A stretch of 64,000 nucleotides of DNA from Terrihalobacillus insolitus (GTDB lineage: Bacteria; Bacillota; Bacilli; Bacillales; Amphibacillaceae). Shown piece after piece: positions 26,201 to 34,859 of the stretch. The notes below the pieces were generated by a model. That model searched no databases. It had not been told where the DNA came from and was given only the letters and a program-made list of their open reading frames with translations. Every line of letters begins with the position of its first letter. The stretch's first letter is position 1. Where the stretch lies: assembly GCF_028416575.1 (NCBI RefSeq), contig NZ_JAMQKB010000006.1, positions 62,001-126,000 on the forward strand. Reading direction: 5' to 3'. The position numbers and the translations under genes are program-made.

Positions 26201-27637
26201 ATGATGAAAATTGGGTCCATTATAAACGGAAAAGAACGAAATGAACAAAACCGTAAAACTCTAGATATAAACAACCCGTATAATCACGAGACAGTAGGAA
26301 CGATTGCACTAGCATCCAGTGATGACCTGAATGATGCCGTTGAAAGTAGCTTTGATACATTCCACCACAAAATGAAAGCGATGCCCGCACATAAACGTGG
26401 AGATATTTTACGAAAAGCAGCCGATCTTTTAGAAGAAAATGCAGATGATTTTGTTCAAACGATCACTGCTGAAGCTGGTAAACCTATTAAACATAGTCAG
26501 GCGGAGGTACAACGCTCCGTTCAAATACTACGTTTTGCATCAGAACAAGCTAAGAACATAAATGGAGAAGTTATTCCCATGGACGCGGCAATTGGTGGGG
26601 AACACCGAATGGGGCTCGTAACGAGAAAAGCATTAGGTGTTGTTGGAGCTATTACACCATTCAATTTTCCATTGAACCTTTCCTTGCACAAGCTCGCTCC
26701 TGCAATTGCTGCAGGAAATACAATCGTATTTAAGCCTGCTGAAAAGACACCAATTTCCGCATATAAGCTTACCAAATTACTACACAATGCTGGACTCCCA
26801 GAGGGTGCTTTAAATCTTGTGTTAGGAACTGGTGAAGAAACAGGAGATCCACTCGTCAAACATGAAAAGGTACACAAAATCTCATTTACAGGTAGCCTTC
26901 CTGTGGGGAAAATCATTCAAAAAACGGCTGGGTTCAAAAAAATCACACTGGAACTCGGGTCAAATTCCCCAAATATCATTTTTGAGGATGCAACGATCAA
27001 GGAAGCAGCTACAGAACTCGTAAAAGGTGCCTTTGCATTTTCAGGCCAAGTCTGTATTTCTGCACAACGTATTTATGTTCAAAAAGCGATTTATGACACG
27101 TTCCTAGAAGAATATACCCAGCTTACGAATGCGTTACAACTTGGAGATCCGTTTGATGTAGAAACTGATATCGGTCCAATGATTTCTGAAGATGAAGCAA
27201 AACGAGCTAAACAATGGATTGATGATGCGGTTGAAAAAGGTGCAAAGATAGAAACAGGTGGAGAGAGAAATGGTAGCACGCTGACACCTACCATCATGAC
27301 CAACGTCGATAAAAACATGAAAATTATTGCCGAAGAAGTATTTGCACCAATTGTTTCTGTGATCCCTTTTGATACAGAAGAGGAAGTAATCGAATTTGCA
27401 AATGACTCGATATATGGACTTCAAGCGGGTGTTTTTACAAAAGATATCGACAGAGCGATCCGGGTTGCCGATCGACTTGAAGTCGGGGGCGTTTGGATAA
27501 ATGAAATTTCCACCTACCGTCAAGACAACCACCCATACGGAGGAGTCAAACAAAGTGGAATTGGAAGAGAAGGAGTCAAGTATGCGGTAGAAGACATGAC
27601 AGAAATGAAATTCATTGGTATAAAACTAAAAGGGTAA
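26201..27637 (+). CDS. NAD(P)-dependent aldehyde dehydrogenase
   Basis: 478 residues; AGGTGG precedes two consecutive ATG codons (26201, 26204). This is the classical ALDH fold: GVVGAITPFNFPLNLSLHK, the NAD-binding FTGSLPVGKIIQ, the Glu in ITLELGSNSPNI, and the catalytic Cys285 in FSGQVCISAQRI. The C-terminus HPYGGVKQSGIGREG is conserved. It resembles lactaldehyde/glyceraldehyde-3-phosphate-type dehydrogenases but the substrate is undetermined. It begins 8 bp after the acetolactate-synthase-like gene and lies 49 bp before the malic enzyme gene. A joint pathway is implied but not identified. Confidence 0.92.
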   Translation: MMKIGSIINGKERNEQNRKTLDINNPYNHETVGTIALASSDDLNDAVESSFDTFHHKMKAMPAHKRGDILRKAADLLEENADDFVQTITAEAGKPIKHSQAEVQRSVQILRFASEQAKNINGEVIPMDAAIGGEHRMGLVTRKALGVVGAITPFNFPLNLSLHKLAPAIAAGNTIVFKPAEKTPISAYKLTKLLHNAGLPEGALNLVLGTGEETGDPLVKHEKVHKISFTGSLPVGKIIQKTAGFKKITLELGSNSPNIIFEDATIKEAATELVKGAFAFSGQVCISAQRIYVQKAIYDTFLEEYTQLTNALQLGDPFDVETDIGPMISEDEAKRAKQWIDDAVEKGAKIETGGERNGSTLTPTIMTNVDKNMKIIAEEVFAPIVSVIPFDTEEEVIEFANDSIYGLQAGVFTKDIDRAIRVADRLEVGGVWINEISTYRQDNHPYGGVKQSGIGREGVKYAVEDMTEMKFIGIKLKG

Positions 27638-27686
27638 TTATCATTATTTTTCCCGCTAGCTACGATAACATGAAAGGATTGGTTAA

Positions 27687-29090
27687 ATGGCACTGATGAA
27701 CTTAACCATCATTCTACGACTGGAAATGGATAAGCAAAAAGTATCCTTTGGACAAATATCCACTATTATTAGTAACGCTGGAGCGGATATGTTTGCAATA
27801 GATGTCATAAAAGAAGGTCCAAATAGTACGGTTCGAGACATTAGTGTCAAAATTGAAAATGAACAAATACAACATAAATTGGTCGAGGCAATAAATAATT
27901 TAAACGGGGTTACATTAAAACACGTTTCAGATCGTACTTTTTTAGTACACTTAGGCGGTAAAGTTGAAGTAACATCCAAGTTAACGATCGATAATCGCGA
28001 GGAACTTTCTCAAGTCTACACCCCTGAAGTTGCCCGAATTTGCAACGCTATTAATGATGATCCTACACTCGCTTATAACTTAACAATTAAAAAAAATTCA
28101 GTGGCTGTCATAACGGATGGATCAGCTGTATTAGGTCTCGGGAATATCAAACCCGAAGCAGCACTACCAGTCATGGAAGGAAAGGCGATGTTGTTTAAAC
28201 AACTTGCAGGTGTGAATGCCTATCCTATCTGTTTAAACACACAGGATACAGAAGACATCATCAAAATTGTAAAAGCAATGAGTCCAACTTTTGGTGGGAT
28301 CAATTTGGAAGACATTTCTTCCCCTAGATGTTTTGAAATAGAAGAACGATTAAAACAAGAGTTAGATATCCCCGTTTTCCATGATGATCAACACGGTACC
28401 GCTATTGTCACTCTTGCAGGACTGCTGAATGCCTTAAAAGTAACGAAGAAAAGTTTGGAAGCTTGTAAAATCGTTGTATGCGGAATTGGGGCTGCGGGTA
28501 TTGCAATAACGAAAATGCTGTTAAATGCTGGTGCGAAGAATGTCATAGGCGTTGATAAAACTGGTGCATTATCTAGTAAGGATACTTATGAAAATCAAAC
28601 CTGGAATTGGTATGCCAAAAACACCAATCCACACAATGAACAAGGCACTTTATCAACAGTCATGAAGGATGCAGACGTGTTTATTGGAGTTTCCGCACCA
28701 AATATCTTAAAAGTAAGCGATATTAAAAGTATGGCGGATAACCCAATCGTCTTCGCCCTAGCCAATCCAGATCCGGAAATTTCACCCGAACTTGCTAAAC
28801 CGCACGTAGGCGTGTTAGCAACAGGACGCTCGGATTATCCTAATCAAGTGAACAATGTTCTCTGTTTCCCTGGAATCTTTCGTGGTGTTTTAGACTGCAG
28901 GGCAACGTCGATAAATGAGGAAATCAAGCTTGCAACTGCTAAAGCAATTGCAGCAGTTATTCCAGAAGATGAACGAAATAAAGACTATATCATTCCAGGT
29001 GTGTTTAATGAAAAAATCGTACCAAACATCCGAGAAGCCGTCGTAGAAGCAAGCTATAAGACGGGTGTGGCAAAAAGAAAAGAAGTCTGA
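27687..29090 (+). CDS. NAD(P)-dependent malic enzyme with N-terminal ACT-like domain
   Basis: 467 residues. An ACT-like regulatory domain fills about residues 1-80 (NLTIILRLEMDKQKVSFGQI). The malic enzyme body then shows SVAVITDGSAVLGLGNIKP, the metal-binding FHDDQHGTAIVTLAGLLNAL, the Rossmann motif VVCGIGAAGIAITKMLLNAG, and FALANPDPEISPE. It decarboxylates malate to pyruvate, which would feed the acetolactate-synthase-like enzyme encoded first in this operon. The ACT domain suggests amino-acid or metabolite control. It is similar in layout to B. subtilis YtsJ/MaeA-type enzymes carrying an ACT domain. Confidence 0.94.
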   Translation: MALMNLTIILRLEMDKQKVSFGQISTIISNAGADMFAIDVIKEGPNSTVRDISVKIENEQIQHKLVEAINNLNGVTLKHVSDRTFLVHLGGKVEVTSKLTIDNREELSQVYTPEVARICNAINDDPTLAYNLTIKKNSVAVITDGSAVLGLGNIKPEAALPVMEGKAMLFKQLAGVNAYPICLNTQDTEDIIKIVKAMSPTFGGINLEDISSPRCFEIEERLKQELDIPVFHDDQHGTAIVTLAGLLNALKVTKKSLEACKIVVCGIGAAGIAITKMLLNAGAKNVIGVDKTGALSSKDTYENQTWNWYAKNTNPHNEQGTLSTVMKDADVFIGVSAPNILKVSDIKSMADNPIVFALANPDPEISPELAKPHVGVLATGRSDYPNQVNNVLCFPGIFRGVLDCRATSINEEIKLATAKAIAAVIPEDERNKDYIIPGVFNEKIVPNIREAVVEASYKTGVAKRKEV

Positions 29091-29111
29091 TATTAGAGGA
29101 GGTAATAAAGA

Positions 29112-29270
29112 ATGGTAAACCAGAACTTTGATCGATTTATTCATGAACAGGAAAAACATAAAAGCTGGTACCCAGGCGGTAAACAAAAACAAGCTAAAAC
29201 TAAAAATTTTAAAGATAACGAACGAGGAAATACCGATAAAAACATAGGGGCAACAGGGAGAGACGTTTAA
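29112..29270 (+). CDS. 52-residue hydrophilic protein, function unknown
   Basis: A small basic, Lys/Asn/Gly-rich protein starting MVNQNFDRFIHEQEKHKSWY and ending NIGATGRDV. It has no membrane segment or signal peptide. An excellent ribosome site (AGAGGAGG) stands 9 bp before the ATG, and the gene follows the malic enzyme by 21 bp with a strong terminator after it. This supports a genuine translated gene. I do not recognise a family; the composition resembles small acid-soluble or stress-type proteins only loosely. Confidence 0.72.
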   Translation: MVNQNFDRFIHEQEKHKSWYPGGKQKQAKTKNFKDNERGNTDKNIGATGRDV

Positions 29271-29313
29271 TTTTAAAAAATGTAAAAAAGTTAACTTTTC
29301 TTAGCAAGACAAT

Positions 29314-29364
29314 CTAGAAAAGCAAGGATAGGGTTGAATTATCAGCTCTTCCTTGCTTTTCTAG
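29314..29364. terminator. Bidirectional terminator between the malic enzyme operon and tnrA
   Basis: A perfect 15-bp stem, CTAGAAAAGCAAGGA and its complement, with a 21-nt loop, lies between convergent genes. T-rich sequence follows on the plus side (GCTTTTGC); the stem's own A/T-rich base serves the other direction. Confidence 0.85.
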
Positions 29365-29388
29365 GCTTTTGCATTCTATTTGTATTCA

Positions 29389-29721
29389 TCACTTATCCCT
29401 CAATCCAAATTGGGCGTTTATTTGACCCCGAAGCATTTTCTTGCGGATATCTCTTTCATTTTCTTCTTCTTTTTTCTTTTTCTCTTTTAAAATGTCTTGT
29501 CTGATTTCTTGTGTAGGGACCCCCTCTTCCCTTTTGTTTGCAATATCCATTAATTGCTCAATATCCGAAAACGAATATTTTCGGTTACCTTTCTCTGATC
29601 GTTCAGGAGTAATTAGCTTTCTTTCCTCATAATACCTTATCCGCCTTTCTGATAACCCTGTAAGCTCGCTAACGATCCCAATCGTGATTACCTTTCTTGT
29701 CTTATATGACTCTCCTTCCAA
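29389..29721 (-). CDS. tnrA: MerR-family nitrogen regulator TnrA
   Basis: 110 residues from a TTG start at 29721, chosen because GGGGG lies seven bases upstream; the GTG at 29727 abuts that site. The MerR winged helix contains ITIGIVSELTGLSERRIRYY, EERKLITPERS and RKYSFSDIEQLMDIANKRE, close to B. subtilis TnrA. The C-terminus RKKMLRGQINAQFGLR matches the TnrA tail that binds feedback-inhibited glutamine synthetase, unlike GlnR. TnrA activates nitrogen-scavenging genes under limitation. A TnrA-type box lies 185 bp upstream (29906-29922). Confidence 0.93.
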   Translation of the reverse strand: MEGESYKTRKVITIGIVSELTGLSERRIRYYEERKLITPERSEKGNRKYSFSDIEQLMDIANKREEGVPTQEIRQDILKEKKKKEEENERDIRKKMLRGQINAQFGLRDK

Positions 29722-29856
29722 TGCCACTCCCCCTACAGTTGTTTATTATAAGTTTAATAGAACGATCGTTACATAACAGCACGTTTGTAAGATTATCTAA
29801 CACAATTTAATTTATCCCGCATTAACGTGCAGTAAAAGTCCGATTGGTTCAACTAA

Positions 29857-29890
29857 CAATCAGTGCGGATGAAGAAAACCCCACTGATTG
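29857..29890. repeat. Inverted repeat CAATCAGTG/CACTGATTG
   Basis: A 9-bp perfect stem with a 16-nt loop in the tnrA/aldo-keto reductase divergent gap. No U-tract follows on either strand, so it is unlikely to be a terminator; a dispersed palindrome or a regulator site is possible. Apart from this and the TnrA box, the 330-bp gap shows nothing else I can identify. Confidence 0.55.
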
Positions 29891-29905
29891 AAGCTTCACT
29901 TTATG

Positions 29906-29922
29906 TGTAAATTTTGTTTACA
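29906..29922. promoter_or_regulatory. TnrA/GlnR-type box
   Basis: TGTAAATTTTGTTTACA fits the core TGTNA-N7-TNACA exactly. It lies between tnrA and the divergent aldo/keto reductase gene. B. subtilis tnrA is autoactivated, so autoregulation is a natural inference; control of the divergent gene is also possible. Confidence 0.75.
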
Positions 29923-30055
29923 TTATCAGTATAATTGTATACTTCAACTCGGCGAAAATAAATTATTTTCCCAAAGGACAAGAAAAGGATTTCCTACCTA
30001 ACATGTAGAACATTAATGTTAGCAGATATTTGATTGAATAAAGGAGGAAATACCC

Positions 30056-31048
30056 ATGACATATACGCCCAATGAACAAAGATACGATTCCATGCTTTAT
30101 AACCGATGCGGCAATTCTGGTTTAAAGCTACCAGCAATTTCGCTTGGGCTTTGGAATAATTTCGGTGGTGAGGATGTATTTGAAAACCAAAGAAAAATGT
30201 TACAAAAAGCGTTTGACTTAGGCATTACACATTTTGATCTTGCAAATAATTACGGACCGCCATATGGCTCTGCTGAAGAAAATTTCGGCAAAATACTTAA
30301 AAAGGATTTTTCTTCCTATCGGGATGAATTAGTAATATCAACAAAAGCCGGATTTGATATGTGGCCAGGGCCGTACGGGAACTGGGGATCAAAAAAATAT
30401 TTAATAGCAAGCCTTGATCAAAGTTTAAAACGCATGGGCTTAGACTACGTAGATATTTTTTACCACCACCGGCCTGACCCCGAGACACCTTTAGAAGAAA
30501 CGATGGCAGCACTTGACTTAGTCGTCCGCCAAGGAAAAGCACTTTATGTAGGAATTTCTAATTACGACGCAGAGACTACCCAAAAGGCAATAGCGATTTT
30601 GAAAAAGCAAGGCACTCCATTCATTATTCATCAAGCTGCATATTCCATGCTAAACCGATGGGTGGAGGATGGACTAACAGACGTATTGGCAAAAGAGGGT
30701 GCTGGCTGTATTGCATTTGTTCCACTAGCACAAGGGCTGTTAACAGATAAGTATTTAGGCGGAATCCCAAGTGATTCAAGAGCAGCCAAACAATATATTC
30801 GGTCGTTAAACGAAAAAGATATATCAACAGATGTCATCGAGAAAGTTCAAAAATTAAATGAAGTTGCTAATGAGCGGGGGCAGTCTCTAGCCCAAATGGC
30901 TCTTGCCTGGATATTACAAGAAAAATCCGTCGTCTCTACTTTAATTGGCGCTAGTAAAGTGAAGCAAATAGAGGAAAATGTAAAAGCATTAGAGCATGCA
31001 AGCTTTACAGAAGTAGAATTAAGTAAAATAGAAGAAATATTAAAGTGA
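30056..31048 (+). CDS. Aldo/keto reductase, YghZ-like
   Basis: 330 residues. AKR barrel with the catalytic Tyr and Asp in THFDLANNYGPPYGSAEENFG, Lys in VISTKAGFDMWPGPYG, and the cofactor-binding end STLIGASKVKQIEENVKAL. The N-terminal YDSMLYNRCGNSGLKLP and LGLWNNFGG are typical of the AKR14/YghZ group (L-glyceraldehyde-3-phosphate reductase), active on methylglyoxal-type aldehydes. RBS AAAGGAGG is strong. It is a single-gene unit with a terminator overlapping its stop. Confidence 0.93.
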   Translation: MTYTPNEQRYDSMLYNRCGNSGLKLPAISLGLWNNFGGEDVFENQRKMLQKAFDLGITHFDLANNYGPPYGSAEENFGKILKKDFSSYRDELVISTKAGFDMWPGPYGNWGSKKYLIASLDQSLKRMGLDYVDIFYHHRPDPETPLEETMAALDLVVRQGKALYVGISNYDAETTQKAIAILKKQGTPFIIHQAAYSMLNRWVEDGLTDVLAKEGAGCIAFVPLAQGLLTDKYLGGIPSDSRAAKQYIRSLNEKDISTDVIEKVQKLNEVANERGQSLAQMALAWILQEKSVVSTLIGASKVKQIEENVKALEHASFTEVELSKIEEILK

Positions 31049-31090
31049 AAGACGTCAGGCTAGCACTTGTCTAGCCTGAGCATCTTTCAC
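31045..31090 (+). terminator. Hairpin at the end of the aldo/keto reductase gene
   Basis: Nested stems: an outer GTGAAAGA/TCTTTCAC and an inner CAGGCTAG/CTAGCCTG. It begins at the stop codon. The following T-tract is weak. Confidence 0.7.
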
Positions 31091-31163
31091 TCATGGGTGT
31101 TATCCATTATTTGGATTTTGTTTTTGTGGAATGTTTTGATGATCCTAAAGAGATTCTAAAGGA

Positions 31164-31997
31164 TTAATGTGGACGAATAAGGGACCTTCTCATGTATTCA
31201 CCCTCTATTATTAACCCCGGTAAAAAGCTCTGAAAAAATGCTACTAGCCCCATTATTCCGGCAATTTGAGATGGTTCATAAATCTGTTTTAACTGATGTT
31301 TACTAATGTGAACGGGATATGGAGCTTCACGTTGTATGAGTTGAACCGATTGACTTTTTAATTGGGCCGATAGTAGTTGATATTCATTACCTTGGATGTA
31401 TATTTTTAAAGAAGGCCATATTCCCCCGAGAAAATGAGGAAATTTGGCTAGTGTACGATAATCACTAGCCACATCATATGTGTGATGTGCTTGCGCGACG
31501 TCTTTAAGCAGGTCCTTCATATATGGATCTGCATGTGGAATGTGGACTAATTCAATCGATGGAAACCCTTGTATAATGCCTGGAGCTAAGAAACCGTTAC
31601 TTTTTTTCTTCGGCACAATTGGGCGATCACTTAAAGCCTCCTCCCAAGCACTTGCGATAAGTAATAATTTTGGGTTTACATAATTAAAAACGGTCAATAT
31701 AGCTTCGATCTGTTGTTGGATTTTTCTATCATCATAATTGTTCCAATTCAGATCTGGTACCTGTGCTGAAATATTTGGATAACGTAAATGCTTTGCTGCT
31801 TCCTCCATATTTACGGTTAACATATTGGGTCTCACTTGGTTCCATGCAATCTCTAAAAATTCTGGGTAGTTGGCAAGTGTCCGAAAAATGAAATTGACAA
31901 CAGGTATCTTTAACACAAATTTTATATCTTGATAAATCACCTTAAGCCTTCCCACTGCTTCAGACTCAAACACTTCAGGAATTCCGTATTCGTTCAT
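31164..31997 (-). CDS. DehI-like (halocarboxylic acid dehalogenase family) protein
   Basis: 277 residues from the ATG at 31997; an in-frame ATG 18 bp upstream is possible. All-helical, with no membrane segment or signal. The motif GRLKVIYQDIKFVLKIPVVN and NYPEFLEIAWNQVRPNM resemble the N-terminal repeat of DehI group I 2-haloacid dehalogenases. A second related stretch occurs near DYRTLAKFPHFLGGIWPSLK, consistent with the pseudo-dimeric fold. Many homologues have no proven dehalogenase activity, and the true role may differ. No transporter or regulator gene is adjacent. Confidence 0.6.
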   Translation of the reverse strand: MNEYGIPEVFESEAVGRLKVIYQDIKFVLKIPVVNFIFRTLANYPEFLEIAWNQVRPNMLTVNMEEAAKHLRYPNISAQVPDLNWNNYDDRKIQQQIEAILTVFNYVNPKLLLIASAWEEALSDRPIVPKKKSNGFLAPGIIQGFPSIELVHIPHADPYMKDLLKDVAQAHHTYDVASDYRTLAKFPHFLGGIWPSLKIYIQGNEYQLLSAQLKSQSVQLIQREAPYPVHISKHQLKQIYEPSQIAGIMGLVAFFQSFLPGLIIEGEYMRRSLIRPH

Positions 31998-32080
31998 TCC
32001 AGCACAACCTTTCATTGATCATTACCATCAATATATTAGGTTGAGTGATATGAAATGACCAAACGGACTGAAGTGTCTTA

Positions 32081-32360
32081 TAGAGGATGTTCAAAAAGTC
32101 ACCAAATGATAAGCGGCGCATCTCTTCGTTGGCTTGTTTTTCCGTTTCTCACGTATTAAAAGCATATCCTTAGAAAAAGAAGAACACTTTTTCTTCGTGC
32201 GAGGTAATGCTTTCGAAGCAACAAGCTTTCGCTGCGATACTCAAAACTGCGCCGCCTCGATCTGCTTGCGACGCACAGGACGTGCTAGTGTCGACGTTGC
32301 CACAGGACGTGGCGGCATTAGTCGACCTTCTGATTTGCCGACTTTTTGAACACTCACTTA
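32081..32360 (-). mobile_element. MITE-like element, long copy, inverted
   Basis: Begins TAGAGGATGTTCAAAAAGTC and ends GACTTTTTGAACACTC, perfect inverted ends around TTCAAAAAGTC. Interior markers GATAAGCGGCGCATCTCTTC and the GCCGCCTCGATCTGCTTGC region are the complement of markers in the copies near 21.2 and 50 kb. An internal CACAGGACGTG-type segment occurs twice. No transposase frame is present. It ends 15 bp from the dacC stop codon. Confidence 0.85.
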
Positions 32361-32374
32361 TAACAAAATTCTTA

Positions 32375-33853
32375 TTACTTCATTTCCGATAAAACTCCCA
32401 CAATTTTATCCTCAATTGCTTTCCCCTTCTCCTCATCCACCAAATTATTTAGCAGGATTGAAAAGACAAACCGCTTACCGCTTCTCGCTTTAAGGTAACC
32501 AGATAAAGAACTGACCGTTGAAATGGATCCTGTCTTTGCTTTCACTTTTCCCTTTGTTACCTTGTCTGTCATCCTGTAGCGCAATGTACCACCAATAAGC
32601 GGTTCACTTATGCCAGCAACAGGTAGTGATTGGATATAGGTAGAAAACCAAGGCTGATCTTGAATATGATACAACAGCTTCGTTATTTCATTGGCTGGAA
32701 CTAAATCGACATGGGATATTCCCGAACCGTCCCTTAACACGAGCGAACTGGTCTCAACGCCCAATTCTGACAGCTTTGTTGCCATGGCCTCAAGTCCTTT
32801 TTCCCAGCTCCCTTCCCCTAATAAGACCTTGCCCATTTCTTTAACCAATACCTCTGCGTGCCCATTGTTACTTAATTTCATAAATGGAATCATAAGCTCT
32901 GATAAAGGCATCGATCGGTGGACAAAGAGAAGCTCTGTATTTGAGGGAGTCTTCCCTGTTCGAACCTCCCCTTTTAGTTTGATGCCATATCTTTCTAACG
33001 ACTGTTTAAACATGTCCAAGGCGTACCTTGTTGGTTCCTGAACCGCAACCCATTGTCTCTGTCCAGCATCATCCTGTGCGATCGTTCCGTCAATCGTGAT
33101 CGTATTAGTATGGTGCTTACGGTTTATCACAATGTCGGTTGCCTGATCACCTGCCACTGTTCTTGCGTTATTTATCATTTTGACAAGGTCTGTTTTGGGC
33201 GTCAATCGAATCGTCGGTCGCTCATTTATTTTTTTATTCGGACTTACATCAACGATAACTGTTCCAGCATCATAATCCTCGTTAGGTGCTACCGTTAAAG
33301 CAGAAATTGCCGCCCCATAATAAGTTTCCTCATCACTCCAAGGCAAATCAATAGAATAACGTGTGTCATCGTACCATGTATCATCCCCAATTACATCGCC
33401 AGTCACTACGTTTATTCCTTTTTTCTTTATCCTCTTGGCAAATGCTTCAAAATCCGCACGTAGTAATGTGGGGTCGCCCTTTCCTTTTAAATAAAGGTTT
33501 CCATTTAATTGTCCATCCTTGTGTTCCCCATCTGTTCTAATTTCCGTTTCAAAGCGATAATCTTTACCTAGTGTAGACAGGGCTGCAACAGCCGTTAACA
33601 GTTTCATGTTGGAGGCTGGCCTTAAACGTACATCACCTAAGTGTTGGTACAAAATTTCACCTGAAGATTGAGAACGAATACTGATCCCCGCTAACGCACC
33701 TTTTAGGTCTGGATCCTGTTGTATTAATTGATCTAGCCGTTCTTTTAGTCTGCTTTGTGTGTCCATGGCTTGAATTGGTTCTTGTTTTACGGAAATGGTC
33801 AAAATAAAAATAGCAGCCAGAAACATGACCATCCATTTGTTATGTAGTCTCAT
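32375..33853 (-). CDS. D-Ala-D-Ala carboxypeptidase/endopeptidase, PBP4 (S13) family
   Basis: 492 residues from the ATG at 33853; GTG at 33856 is equally well placed after AGGGTGG. An N-terminal signal sequence or anchor contains MVMFLAAIFILTISV. Peptidase S13 motifs are all present: SxxK in RPASNMKLLTAVAALS, SxN in KLSNNGHAEVLVK, and KTG in KAKTGSISTVSSLSG. Enzymes of this class (DacB/DacC) trim the terminal D-Ala of peptidoglycan stem peptides outside the membrane. Single gene; sporulation or stationary-phase control cannot be read here. Confidence 0.95.
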   Translation of the reverse strand: MRLHNKWMVMFLAAIFILTISVKQEPIQAMDTQSRLKERLDQLIQQDPDLKGALAGISIRSQSSGEILYQHLGDVRLRPASNMKLLTAVAALSTLGKDYRFETEIRTDGEHKDGQLNGNLYLKGKGDPTLLRADFEAFAKRIKKKGINVVTGDVIGDDTWYDDTRYSIDLPWSDEETYYGAAISALTVAPNEDYDAGTVIVDVSPNKKINERPTIRLTPKTDLVKMINNARTVAGDQATDIVINRKHHTNTITIDGTIAQDDAGQRQWVAVQEPTRYALDMFKQSLERYGIKLKGEVRTGKTPSNTELLFVHRSMPLSELMIPFMKLSNNGHAEVLVKEMGKVLLGEGSWEKGLEAMATKLSELGVETSSLVLRDGSGISHVDLVPANEITKLLYHIQDQPWFSTYIQSLPVAGISEPLIGGTLRYRMTDKVTKGKVKAKTGSISTVSSLSGYLKARSGKRFVFSILLNNLVDEEKGKAIEDKIVGVLSEMK

Positions 33854-33972
33854 CACAATCAATCCACCCTTCTACTTTTACAAGTAACAAGGTTTTAGTA
33901 TTCATTAAATTGAATAGGATTATGTGAAATTGGGTTGGAAAGGGGATAATCCTCTTACCTGTGACAGAAGCC

Positions 33973-34014
33973 GAACCTTCACCGTTGCTGACGGTGGGGG
34001 TTCTTTTTCTTTTT
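33973..34014 (+). terminator. Terminator-like hairpin of unclear ownership
   Basis: GAACC...CACCGT pairs with ACGGTG...GGTTC, followed on the plus strand by TTTTTCTTTTT. Both flanking genes are on the minus strand, so no obvious plus-strand transcript uses it. Confidence 0.4.
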
Positions 34015-34025
34015 ACGCTCTGACA

Positions 34026-34715
34026 TTATTCATCAGGGATTAAGTCTGTATAACAAAACCGATCCTTGCCGGTGAACATATCAGGAGTCACTTTTTTCTC
34101 ACCCAGAGTAAAATTTATGGTTGATTTGAAAATTGGACCTTCAAAAACAAAAGAATGGTACTCGCCATATTCCCCACATGGATCCACCTCTTTTGGTAAC
34201 TGATCCATAAACCCGTTTTCAATTATTTTTCCTGAAAATTCCTCACTCAATTTTGTTAAATCTACACATGTAATGACCGTTTTATATCCAAGTGATAAAA
34301 ATCTATGCAAGAGCTCGTCCGTATTGAAACCCCAGAGTGGAAACAAAGGGGTAACCCCTGTAGGTTTTAGCATATTTTCGCGGTAATCACGAATGTCTTC
34401 AAGAAATAAGTCACCAAAGGCGATATGGTTGATACCATCCACTTTCATTTTGCTCATTGCTTCGGCCATGATTTCATTATATATTTCATTTGAACATTTC
34501 TGAGGAATACGCACGATTCTAAGGGGGAGACCAATAGAATTAGCTTGAGCCACTAATAGCTCCTCACGAACGCCATGTATACTTGTTCGGTCAAACCCAC
34601 TAGTGACTGTTGCCATTAATGAATCTACTTCAAATTCATCTGAATGCATGAGATCATGCAGTGCTAAAGTTGAGTCTTTTCCACTAAATGAAACAACAAT
34701 TTTTGTCTTTGTCAC
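34026..34715 (-). CDS. Dph6-like PP-loop ATP pyrophosphatase
   Basis: 229 residues of the adenine-nucleotide alpha-hydrolase family. The PP-loop is VSFSGKDSTLALHDLM near residue 8. The conserved GINHIAFGDLFLEDIRDYRE and the C-terminal VDPCGEYGEYHSFVFEGPIF match diphthine-ammonia ligase-type proteins. Bacteria lack diphthamide, so bacterial members act on another, unknown substrate by adenylation. It lies downstream of the btuFCD genes on the same strand, separated by an IS200/IS605-like relic, so it may once have been, or may still be, part of the cobalamin-controlled unit. Confidence 0.85.
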   Translation of the reverse strand: MTKTKIVVSFSGKDSTLALHDLMHSDEFEVDSLMATVTSGFDRTSIHGVREELLVAQANSIGLPLRIVRIPQKCSNEIYNEIMAEAMSKMKVDGINHIAFGDLFLEDIRDYRENMLKPTGVTPLFPLWGFNTDELLHRFLSLGYKTVITCVDLTKLSEEFSGKIIENGFMDQLPKEVDPCGEYGEYHSFVFEGPIFKSTINFTLGEKKVTPDMFTGKDRFCYTDLIPDE

Positions 34716-34757
34716 TTTTTAACACGCCCAATCATAGTAAACTTTTTTCTCTTCCAT

Positions 34758-34858
34758 AATCTTTAAATAGTTTTAGGGTTTTAGACCCCCACCTCTAAGT
34801 GGAGTCGAGACTCCATCTGATTCCCCGATGTTTCAGCTTGCTGAAACGAGTTCGCTTT
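34758..34858 (-). mobile_element. Relic end of an IS200/IS605-type element
   Basis: Read on the minus strand, it contains CTTAGAGGTGGGGGTC, TAAAACCCTAAAACTATTT and AAAGATT, nearly the same as a segment at 61335-61376. An internal TTTCAGCAAGCTGAAA palindrome and a GGAGTCTCGACTCC palindrome are present. Such right ends accompany TnpB-type elements, but no tnpA or tnpB is here. The relic starts directly after the btuD stop codon. Confidence 0.6.
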
Positions 34859-34859
34859 G

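Noticed and set aside
32134..32392. Short Arg/Cys-rich frames beside dacC
   Set aside because: They lie inside the inverted MITE-like copy, overlap each other in different frames, and lack ribosome sites.
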